A stretch of DNA of 15,455 nucleotides from JAMLGJ01 sp047972145 (GTDB taxonomy: Bacteria; Actinomycetota; Acidimicrobiia; Acidimicrobiales; Microtrichaceae): assembly GCA_047972145.1 (NCBI GenBank), contig JBKEAI010000253.1:1-15455 (forward strand). The letters run 5' to 3'. Position 1 is the stretch's first letter. Every line of letters starts with the position of its first letter. The notes under the pieces were generated by a model. That model ran no database searches. It was not told where the DNA came from and worked only from the letters and a program-made list of their open reading frames with translations. The translations under genes and the position numbers were made by a program. Shown in pieces: positions 5,440 to 11,981 of this stretch.

Positions 5440-6240
5440 ATGCTGCGTCAAGACGACTTCGACGACCTGTTGATCGACAAGAGCGACGACGGTGTCGCCA
5501 CCGTCACCCTCAACCGACCCGACGCGCTGAACGCGGTGACCAAGCCGATGCACGCCGAGCTTGCCAGGTTCACCCGCGCAGCCCAGGCCGACCACGACGT
5601 GCGTGTGGTGCTCGTCAAGGGTGCCGGCCGCGCGTTCTGTGGAGGTGGGGACTTCTCCACCGACGAGTGGTCCAACGTGTCACCCCATCATCTGGAAGAA
5701 GGCCGCCAGATCGTCGACAACCTCCTGGAGATGACCAAGCCGATCGTCTCCGCGGTCCAGGGGTACGCCTTCGGGATCGGTGCCACCCTGTCGCTGCTCT
5801 GCGATGTGGTCGTTGCGTCCCCGTCGACGGTCTTCGCGGATCCCCACGTGAAGATGGCCCTCGGAGCTGGTGACGGCGGGGCTGTCATCTGGCCGTTGTT
5901 GATGGGCGTGAACCGAGCGAAGTGGATGCTGATGACCGGTGACCGCATCACCGGCACCGACCTGTACGACCTCGGGCTGGTCAACTTCCTGGTCGACGAC
6001 GACGAGATCCAGTCCAAGGCGCTGGAGTGTGCGACGAGGCTCGCGTCAGGACCTCCGGATGCGATCGCGGCCTGCAAGGTGCCTATCAACAAGTACATCC
6101 GCTCGATCTCCAACCTCGTGCTCCCGCTGTCCATGGCGATGGAAGGGGCCAACACCCACTCGGCCGAACACGCCGAGGCGCAACGGGCCTTCGCAGAAAA
6201 GCGTGAACCCGACTTCACCAAGGGGGGAACCACGCCATGA
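5440..6240 (+). CDS. Crotonase-superfamily protein lacking both hydratase glutamates
   Basis: A 266-residue crotonase fold with a normal CoA-binding frame: GAGRAFCGGGDFS (61-73) and QGYAFGIGATLSLLCDVVVA (107-126). The two hydratase glutamates are replaced by Thr116 and His136 (FADPHVKMALG). An aspartate is present instead at Asp145 in GAGDGGAVIW, a region where crotonases with other chemistry, such as 4-chlorobenzoyl-CoA dehalogenase and 6-oxocamphor hydrolase, keep a functional Asp. It is therefore unlikely to be a simple enoyl-CoA hydratase; hydrolysis, C-C bond cleavage, isomerisation or dehydration of a CoA ester are options. The ATG at 5440 has AGGAGG at 5431-5436. Its last codons overlap the next gene as ATGA (6237-6240), implying translational coupling with the ligase and action on the same CoA thioester. 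Function beyond the superfamily is not determined. Confidence 0.88.
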   Translation: MLRQDDFDDLLIDKSDDGVATVTLNRPDALNAVTKPMHAELARFTRAAQADHDVRVVLVKGAGRAFCGGGDFSTDEWSNVSPHHLEEGRQIVDNLLEMTKPIVSAVQGYAFGIGATLSLLCDVVVASPSTVFADPHVKMALGAGDGGAVIWPLLMGVNRAKWMLMTGDRITGTDLYDLGLVNFLVDDDEIQSKALECATRLASGPPDAIAACKVPINKYIRSISNLVLPLSMAMEGANTHSAEHAEAQRAFAEKREPDFTKGGTTP

Positions 6241-7844
6241 CCTTCGACACCTCCTACCACCCACCTGACACCTCCGAAGCACCACTGCAACTCACCATCG
6301 GAGACCTCCTGCGCCGCGCCGCCCGGGAGGCTCCGGACCAGGTTGCACTCGTCGAGGGAATCGAGGACCGAGACGCGCGCCGCAGATACACCTACAGCGA
6401 ACTGCTGGAGAGCGCCGAGGCAGGCGCACACGACCTGCTCACGCGGTTCCAACCCGGCGAATACGTCGCAATCATGGCGCCGAACATGCCGGAGTGGACC
6501 GTGGCGCAGCTCTCAGCGGCGCTCGCCGGGCTCGTCCTGGTCACGGTCAACCCGGTGCTCGGTGCTAGCGAGGTGCGCTACATCCTCGAACAATCGGGAG
6601 CCGTCGGGGTCATCGCCTCGGCGGAGTACCGCGGCCAGAACCTCCTCGAGATGGTCGAGCGCCTCGCGGGCGAGCTCCCAGAGCTGCGCGAGGTGATGCA
6701 GATCCAACCCTGGGTCGCCGGACTCGACCCGGACGGGGACGACGCCTCCGAACTGCCGGACCTTGACCCCCAGGACCACGTGATGATCCAGTACACCTCG
6801 GGCACCACCGGGCTGCCCAAAGGAGCGGTGCTGCGCCACTTCGGACTGGTGAACTCCGGGGCGGTGATCGCCGAGCGGCTCCAGCGCGGCCGCGAGGACG
6901 TCTGGTTGAACCCCCTACCGATGTTCCACACGGGTGGCTGCGTGATGGGCACGCTCGGATCGATGGCGTCGTTGGGAACTCAGGTGGTCGTGTCGGACTT
7001 CGTGCCACCGGTGGTCCTGCAACTCGCCGAAGAGGAACGGGCCACCTACCTGCTGGCGGTTCCCACCATGATCCTGGCGCTCATGGAGAGTCCCGACTTC
7101 GAAAGCCGCGACCTCAGCACCCTCGAGGTGGTGTCGTCGGGGGCCACGACGGTGGCGCCCGAACTGGTACGCCAGATCGAGGCGAAGATGGACGTCACCT
7201 ACAACATGTGCATGGGCCAGACCGAGTCGAGCTCTGTGATCTTCATGACCCCACTCGATGCGACCACGGTCCGCAAGGCCGAGACCCTGGGCATCCCGCT
7301 GCGGCATTGGGAGACCAAGATCGCGGACCCCGACGGCAACCCCGTTCCGGTCGGAACCACCGGTGAGATCTGTTGTAGGGGCTTCGGTGTGATGGCCGGA
7401 TACCACGACATGGCCGAAGCAACCTCCGAAGCCATCGATGCAGACGGCTGGCTGCACACCGGTGACCTCGGAACCATGGACGCGGATGGGTACGCGAGGA
7501 TCACCGGCCGCATCAAGGACATCATCATTCGGGGCGGTGAGAACATCTTCCCGCGCGAGATCGAGGACCTGCTCGTGACCCATGACGCCGTGGCGGACGC
7601 GGCGGTCATCGGTGTGCCCGACGAGCGTTGGGGAGAGCTGCCGGTCGCATTCGTGCGCCTGAGTGGAGACACCGAGCCAACGCATGACGAGTTGGCAGCG
7701 TTCGTCGGCGCTGAGCTCGCCCACCACAAGGTTCCACGCGACTGGGTGGTCGTGGATGCGTTTCCGATCAACGCCGCGGGCAAGGTCCAGAAGTTCGTCC
7801 TGCGCGAGCGGTACGAAGCGCTCGATCGCGGCTCGACGGACTGA
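6237..7844 (+). CDS. AMP-dependent acyl-CoA synthetase/ligase (ANL superfamily)
   Basis: A 535-residue ligase of normal length that would activate a carboxylic acid to its CoA thioester through an acyl-AMP intermediate. All core motifs are present: P-loop YTSGTTGLPKGA (186-197), NPLPMFHTGG (225-234), A5 motif YNMCMGQTESS (322-332), hinge region GWLHTGDLGTMDADGYARITGRIKD (404-428) with Asp410 and Arg425, GGENIFPREIE (433-443), and the C-terminal catalytic Lys516 in AAGKVQK. It has no transmembrane segment or carrier domain. Its start overlaps the stop of the preceding crotonase, so the two are made together. The sequence resembles medium-chain or cyclohexanecarboxylate-type FadD/FadK-like ligases, but the acid cannot be assigned from motifs. 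It likely supplies the acyl-CoA used by the dehydrogenase and crotonases of this locus. Confidence 0.94.
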   Translation: MTFDTSYHPPDTSEAPLQLTIGDLLRRAAREAPDQVALVEGIEDRDARRRYTYSELLESAEAGAHDLLTRFQPGEYVAIMAPNMPEWTVAQLSAALAGLVLVTVNPVLGASEVRYILEQSGAVGVIASAEYRGQNLLEMVERLAGELPELREVMQIQPWVAGLDPDGDDASELPDLDPQDHVMIQYTSGTTGLPKGAVLRHFGLVNSGAVIAERLQRGREDVWLNPLPMFHTGGCVMGTLGSMASLGTQVVVSDFVPPVVLQLAEEERATYLLAVPTMILALMESPDFESRDLSTLEVVSSGATTVAPELVRQIEAKMDVTYNMCMGQTESSSVIFMTPLDATTVRKAETLGIPLRHWETKIADPDGNPVPVGTTGEICCRGFGVMAGYHDMAEATSEAIDADGWLHTGDLGTMDADGYARITGRIKDIIIRGGENIFPREIEDLLVTHDAVADAAVIGVPDERWGELPVAFVRLSGDTEPTHDELAAFVGAELAHHKVPRDWVVVDAFPINAAGKVQKFVLRERYEALDRGSTD

Positions 7845-7850
7845 CACCTG

Positions 7851-7866
7851 CTCCCGAGATCGGGGG
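7851..7866. terminator. Weak hairpin after the ligase gene
   Basis: CTCCCG (7851-7856) pairs with CGGGGG (7861-7866), including one G-T pair, around AGAT, just after the ligase stop. There is no T-run. It is a candidate terminator between convergent genes, at low confidence. Confidence 0.3.
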
Positions 7867-7900
7867 GCACATGCCGGTCGGACTCCGCAGGTACACCCGG

Positions 7901-7961
7901 TATCAGGCAGGGCCTTCGGCGGGTGTCAGGCAGGGCCGCGTCAGGAGGCACCTTCGGCAGG
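7901..7961. repeat. Degenerate direct repeats at the CoA-transferase 3' end
   Basis: TCAGGCAGGGCC occurs at 7903-7914 and 7926-7937, giving a 23-bp period. A related CCTTCGGC core follows the first copy and recurs inside the end of the CoA-transferase gene (about 7951-7958). The repeats flank and overlap its stop codon (complement of 7941-7943). The rest of the 96-bp gap holds only the weak hairpin at 7851-7866. Confidence 0.55.
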
Positions 7962-9161
7962 AGCATGCTCAGGATCGACGAAGGCGCCCGCGCACCGAAG
8001 CGACTCCACATCTTCACCCGAAAGGCCCAACCACTCCGCGAGCACCTCGTGGTTGTGCTGGCCGCGCTGCGGTGCCGCGCCGCCCGGCTCCGACGCGGCA
8101 CCGGAGAACCGATACGGCATGCGGATCACTCCGCGCGTTCCACCGGTGTGGTCGTCCACCTGAGCCACCGCCCCGTCGCGCAGTGTCGGGGAGTCGAGCA
8201 CGTCCCTGTGGCTCCGCAGATCGGCCCACGGCAGACCTGCCTCGTCGAGTTGGGACAGCAGTGCCCCACGATCGGTGAACGAAGCCAACCAGCCCGCGAT
8301 GCACGCCCTGCGAGCGGCAACCTTCTGCGGCAGTTCCGCACCCGCTGGTGCGGGGTCGGTCTCGCCGGTGTGATCTACGAAGCGCATCCACAGGGTCTTG
8401 GCATCAGCGGCGATCATGATCGGTCCACCGACCACCTCGAAGGGCTCACCCCGCGAGGGATACAGCCGCTCGACCCCGTCGATCGCGGCGTGAGTGAAGT
8501 CATCGCTGGCCACCATGGCCTGCAACATCCCCAGGTCGATGTGCTGGCCCCGACCCGTTTGCGCCACAACGCGCATCGCCGCCATCACCGCAATGACCCC
8601 GTGCAAGGCTGCGATCGTGTCGGCGAGGGCTATCCCGAGATCGGTGGGCTTGCGTCCGTCGAACTCGGCCTGCCGCAAGAGCAGGCCACTCTCGGCGTGG
8701 ATCACCGGAGCGAACGCTGCGCGGCCCGATTCGGGACCCGAACGGCCAAAACCGGAGATCGAGAGCATCACCAACGAAGGGTTCTGCTCCGACAGCACCT
8801 CGAAACCCAGCCCTGCGCGCTCCAGCACTCCCGGGCGGAAGTTCTCGAGCACCACCTCGGCCCTCGACGCAAGCCTCGCGACGAGATCGGCGCCAGCCTC
8901 GTTACGGTGGTCGATCGCCACCGCACGCTTGCCTGCGTTCATCTGGGTGTACAACCCGGATATGCCAGCGATCCGCTCGCCGAAGACGTTGGTGATGTCG
9001 GGGTTCTCCCACTCCACCTTGACCACATCCGCACCGAGGTCGGAAAGGATCCGCCCGACGTAGGGTCCTGAGACCGCTTGTGAAAGGTCGAGAACCCGCA
9101 CACCTTCCAGCGGGAACGGACCCGCTCGCCCATCGTGCTGGTCGGCTCCGGTCGGGTTCAC
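7941..9161 (-). CDS. Type III (CaiB/BaiF) CoA-transferase
   Basis: A 406-residue member of the CaiB/BaiF (formyl-CoA:oxalate transferase) family, which moves CoA between carboxylic acids through an aspartyl-CoA intermediate and works as an interlocked homodimer. Landmarks are PLEGVRVLDLSQAVSGPYVGRILSDLGADVVKVE (17-50), NAGKRAVAIDHRNEAGADLVARL (75-97), ENFRPGVLERAGLG (106-119), SISGFGRSGP (134-143), and Asp181 in LGIALADTIAAL, the conserved catalytic Asp position. The GTG at 9159-9161 is taken as start because TAGAGT lies exactly 6 nt upstream (complement of 9168-9173) with no room for a Shine-Dalgarno, which fits a leaderless mRNA. It is divergent from the esterase through site C. With a ligase in the same regulon, it may recycle CoA from the end product or provide an ATP-free activation route. 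Some family members are instead racemases, so transferase activity is likely, not certain. Confidence 0.92.
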   Translation of the reverse strand: MNPTGADQHDGRAGPFPLEGVRVLDLSQAVSGPYVGRILSDLGADVVKVEWENPDITNVFGERIAGISGLYTQMNAGKRAVAIDHRNEAGADLVARLASRAEVVLENFRPGVLERAGLGFEVLSEQNPSLVMLSISGFGRSGPESGRAAFAPVIHAESGLLLRQAEFDGRKPTDLGIALADTIAALHGVIAVMAAMRVVAQTGRGQHIDLGMLQAMVASDDFTHAAIDGVERLYPSRGEPFEVVGGPIMIAADAKTLWMRFVDHTGETDPAPAGAELPQKVAARRACIAGWLASFTDRGALLSQLDEAGLPWADLRSHRDVLDSPTLRDGAVAQVDDHTGGTRGVIRMPYRFSGAASEPGGAAPQRGQHNHEVLAEWLGLSGEDVESLRCAGAFVDPEHAPAEGAS

Positions 9162-9205
9162 AAGAATACTCTAGTGCCAAACTACCGCGGGTATAGAGTA
9201 TTCCC
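9162..9205. promoter_or_regulatory. Symmetric divergent leaderless promoter (site C)
   Basis: GAATACTCTA (9164-9173) and TAGAGTATTC (9194-9203) are perfect 10-bp inverted copies 20 bp apart. In each direction TAGAGT ends exactly 6 nt before a start codon (GTG at 9161 leftwards, ATG at 9206 rightwards), so the 44-bp intergenic region appears to hold two -10 boxes of leaderless transcripts back to back. No -35 consensus is visible. The spacer contains TACCGCGG (9183-9190), which also occurs at 10271-10278 beside site D. Confidence 0.7.
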
Positions 9206-10249
9206 ATGCCGAGCATCCAGACCCGCGCCCTCAACGGGATCACCCGCCAGGCGATCCGAGTCACCTACCGGGGAGACATGGGAGTGGACAAGGTCCGCTC
9301 CCGCTACGCGAAGCTCGATGCCCGGATCAAGGTGGCGCTGCCCGATGGCATCTCCATCGACGATCTCGACGGTCCCCCTGCCGGCCGATGGTTGCGAAAC
9401 CGCCGAGCCGACAAGCGGGTGGTCCTGTACCTGCACGGCGGTGCATACGTCGTGCGGCTGCTCAACGGTCACTCGATGCTGTTGTCGCGGATCTGCGCAG
9501 AGCTCGATGCGTCGGCGTTCATGGCGTTCTACCGGCTCTCGCCCGAGCACGCCTTTCCGGCGGCGCCCGAGGACTGCCTCGCGGCCTACCGCCACCTCCT
9601 CGACAGCGGCCACGCCGCAAAGGACATCGTGGTGATGGGCGACTCCGCGGGCGGCAACCTGGCGCTGAGCCTGCTGCACCTGATCAAGCGTGAGGAGCTC
9701 CCGCAGCCCGGTGCTTGTGTCGCACTCTCGCCGATGACCGACTTCGCCCAGATCTCCGCGACGTGGCGCGCGAACGCCCGAACAGACCCCATGTACCCGG
9801 TTCAGGACGTTGTCGCCCCCCAGCGCCTCTACCTCCAGGGCGCGAGCCCGGTCGACCCGGTCGCGTCGCCCTACTACGGCGACCTCGGTGGCTTTCCCCC
9901 GACCCTGGTGGTGGTCGGAGGTATCGAAGCCCTGCGCGACGACGCCACCGGGTTCGTGCGCAAGGCCGTCGAGTCGGGGGTGCGGGCACGAGCACACATC
10001 TGGAGTGGAGCCCCTCACGTGTTCATGCTCCAGGCATTCCTGCCCGAATCACCCGCCGCGCTGAACCGGATCCGCCAGTGGTACGACGATGTCGCCACGC
10101 AGTCGCCGAAGGCCGACGACCCGATGCCATATGCAGGCGCAATCGAGTACTTCGACATCTCGACGTTCAGCGGGCGCGTCAGGCGAGCGACGAACGACGT
10201 CTGGCTCCAACCCGTCACCCGCCCGATCTCACCCTCGCTAACCCAATAG
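9206..10249 (+). CDS. Alpha/beta hydrolase, HSL-type esterase
   Basis: A 347-residue hydrolase of the hormone-sensitive lipase (alpha/beta hydrolase fold 3) group, expected to cleave a carboxylic ester in the cytoplasm; no signal peptide is seen. The oxyanion motif is LYLHGGAYV (74-82), the nucleophile is Ser147 in GDSAGGN, and the base is His271 in SGAPHVFM. The acid is unusual: where many relatives have Asp-x-Leu, this protein has Glu241 (VGGIEALRDD), a substitution seen in some bacterial members; Asp245 is the alternative. The C-terminus (about 310-347) extends past the core fold and has no recognisable motif. The ATG at 9206 follows TAGAGT (9194-9199) by 6 nt, suggesting leaderless translation. 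Its place between the CoA-transferase and transporter, under a shared promoter element, suggests it releases an acid that the ligase or transferase then handles. The substrate is unknown. Confidence 0.9.
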   Translation: MPSIQTRALNGITRQAIRVTYRGDMGVDKVRSRYAKLDARIKVALPDGISIDDLDGPPAGRWLRNRRADKRVVLYLHGGAYVVRLLNGHSMLLSRICAELDASAFMAFYRLSPEHAFPAAPEDCLAAYRHLLDSGHAAKDIVVMGDSAGGNLALSLLHLIKREELPQPGACVALSPMTDFAQISATWRANARTDPMYPVQDVVAPQRLYLQGASPVDPVASPYYGDLGGFPPTLVVVGGIEALRDDATGFVRKAVESGVRARAHIWSGAPHVFMLQAFLPESPAALNRIRQWYDDVATQSPKADDPMPYAGAIEYFDISTFSGRVRRATNDVWLQPVTRPISPSLTQ

Positions 10250-10255
10250 TTGATG

Positions 10256-10270
10256 ACTAGACTACTCTGA
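10256..10270 (+). promoter_or_regulatory. Promoter/operator element upstream of the transporter operon (site D)
   Basis: ACTAGACTACTCTGA carries TAGACTACTC, a variant of the shared TAGAGTAnTC element. Its complement contains AGAGTAGTCT, identical to a decamer at site A (3234-3243). It lies about 90 nt upstream of the substrate-binding protein start, leaving a real 5' leader. TACCGCGG follows at 10271-10278. The remaining leader to 10357 shows only the AGGGGG ribosome binding site near 10343-10348. Confidence 0.5.
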
Positions 10271-10357
10271 TACCGCGGTCGGTCCGGCACGCCTGGAAAA
10301 GGCACGACGAGGTTTGGTCCGGCTCCTCACAACAGCGCACCAAGGGGGACCATCCTG

Positions 10358-11917
10358 ATGAACGCACTCAAGCGCTACTGGCCATTGCTACTGGTGGTCG
10401 TGGCTGTGATCGCGGCGATCCTCATCCTTCCCTCGGTGGGAGGAGACGACAGCGACAGCGACGGCGAATCAGCGCAGTCCTCCTCTACCAGCGCACCGGA
10501 GACACCCGAGGGCGACACGACCCATTGCGTGGACGAGCTCCAGTTCGATCCATCGATCTACTTCTACGCTCCACCGTGTGTCGGACAATGGGATGGCGGT
10601 GACAACGGAGGCGCCACCTACCAGGGCGTGACCGCGGACACGATCAAGGTCGTGCAGTACCAGGCGTTCGTCGACCCGGCGATCCAGGCCCTCATGGAGG
10701 ATGCGGGCTACTACACGCCGACCGACAAGATCGACGCCTTCGCTCAGGCATCGGCGGAGTTCATCAACGCCAACTACGAGCTCTACGGCCGCACGATGGA
10801 GTTGAGCATCTACGAGGGCACCTGCTCGCTCACCCCGGTCGACGTCGCGTGCCTCCGCAACGAGTTCAAGCAGATCGTCGAGGACGAGCAACCCTTCATG
10901 GTGATCTGGCCGATCGCAAACTGCTCGGCCTGCTTCGACGAGCTGAGCGCACTCGAAACCCCGAACCTGGGCGGCATGTACTTCACCAACCAGTTCTCCG
11001 AGGACCGCGCTCCCTACCACTGGGACGTCCAACCGAGCGGTACGGACCTGAACCAGTCGATCGGGCAGTTCTGGTGTTCGAACCTCGCGGGCGAGCCCGC
11101 CTCCCTGGCGGTAGACGGCGAGGGTTCTGTAAACGGTCAGCCACGAAAACTGGGCGTGGTCGGGGTGGACGACCCGGAGGTCGAGGCCTCCGTCGAGGCT
11201 GCGAAGGAGGCTCTGGCGGACTGCGACGAGGAGATCGCTGCCTCCTACTTCTCCTCGGCGGAGCTCGCCACAGCGGTACAACAGATCCAGGCGGGCCTGG
11301 CCTCGATGCTCGACGCCGGAGTCACCAGCGTCTACTACCTGTCCGACATCGCGAACCCCGGCTACTTCATGGGTGGCAGCCAGACCCAGAAGTACCTGAC
11401 CGAGAACATCATGTCCGGCAGCGGCACCCAGGACCGAGACGATTCGGCGCAGCAGTTCATCACCAACCCGATCGCGTGTCCCCTCGGGGCACCCTGCGCG
11501 TTCCAGACCGGCATCGGCCTGTCCACCAACGTGTACGAGCCACTCGGCGCAGATGCCGCTGCGCGGGTATGGGCCGCGGCGGGCAACGAGGGGCCGGTTC
11601 CCTACAACCAGGCGGGTCTTGCCTGGGACTACTACGCGCTGGCAGCGACCCTCATACAGGCTGCCGGACCCGACCTCACCCCCCAGAACATGGCCGACGG
11701 CGTTCGTGCGTACCCTGCACGCGGAGATGCAGAACACGCCCTGCGCGGCCTTCCAGATGGCACCTTTACCTGGACGAGGGACTACGGGCTGCTCTACTTC
11801 GAACCTGAGGTCACCTCGTCGTACAACGGCGAGAAGGGCGCGTGGGAGGCGGCCGGTGACCGCTACGAACTTGGACAGTGGCCAGATGATCTGGCCGCCG
11901 AGATCCCGAACCGCTGA
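10358..11917 (+). CDS. HAAT-family ABC transporter substrate-binding protein, membrane-anchored
   Basis: A 519-residue extracytoplasmic protein. Residues 1-7 are basic and about 8-27 form one hydrophobic helix (YWPLLLVVVAVIAAILILPS), followed by an acidic Asp/Ser/Thr/Pro linker (29-53) and the ligand-binding region. No lipobox Cys is present, so it is probably held by an uncleaved N-terminal helix and not by a lipid. The body has the periplasmic type I layout of LivJ-like proteins: VTADTIKVVQYQAFVDPAIQAL near the start, a central repeat with LGVVGVDDPEVEASVEAAKEALADC, and a C-terminal AWDYYALAATLIQAAGPDLTPQNMADGVRAY. It contains an unusual number of Cys residues. Directly downstream lie the fused permease and fused ATPase genes. 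HAAT systems move amino acids, amides, urea and also aromatic or cyclic acids; the catabolic neighbours favour a carboxylate or its ester as ligand. Its length exceeds typical LivJ (about 370 residues). Confidence 0.85.
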   Translation: MNALKRYWPLLLVVVAVIAAILILPSVGGDDSDSDGESAQSSSTSAPETPEGDTTHCVDELQFDPSIYFYAPPCVGQWDGGDNGGATYQGVTADTIKVVQYQAFVDPAIQALMEDAGYYTPTDKIDAFAQASAEFINANYELYGRTMELSIYEGTCSLTPVDVACLRNEFKQIVEDEQPFMVIWPIANCSACFDELSALETPNLGGMYFTNQFSEDRAPYHWDVQPSGTDLNQSIGQFWCSNLAGEPASLAVDGEGSVNGQPRKLGVVGVDDPEVEASVEAAKEALADCDEEIAASYFSSAELATAVQQIQAGLASMLDAGVTSVYYLSDIANPGYFMGGSQTQKYLTENIMSGSGTQDRDDSAQQFITNPIACPLGAPCAFQTGIGLSTNVYEPLGADAAARVWAAAGNEGPVPYNQAGLAWDYYALAATLIQAAGPDLTPQNMADGVRAYPARGDAEHALRGLPDGTFTWTRDYGLLYFEPEVTSSYNGEKGAWEAAGDRYELGQWPDDLAAEIPNR

Positions 11918-11976
11918 GTTCCCGAGCCCCTGAGACCCTTACCCGCCGAGACCTTGAACCGCCGAGATCGCGAGCA
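11897..11976. repeat. 16-bp imperfect tandem repeat, five copies, across the SBP stop codon
   Basis: Five 16-bp units begin at 11897, 11913, 11929, 11945 and 11961, with consensus near GCCGAGAnCCCGAACC. Unit 1 encodes the last residues of the substrate-binding protein, unit 2 contains its TGA stop (11915-11917), and units 3-5 fill the gap up to the permease start at 11982. Since 16 is not a multiple of three, each extra copy shifts frame. Confidence 0.78.
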
Positions 11977-11981
11977 GAAGG

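Noticed and set aside
7923..9071. Long plus-strand frame opposite the CoA-transferase
   Set aside because: His/Arg-rich shadow without domains; the minus-strand gene has the catalytic Asp and family motifs.
10469..11737. 422-codon minus-strand frame opposite the substrate-binding protein
   Set aside because: Arg/Val/Gly-rich shadow of a plus-strand gene that has an RBS, membrane anchor and binding-protein layout.
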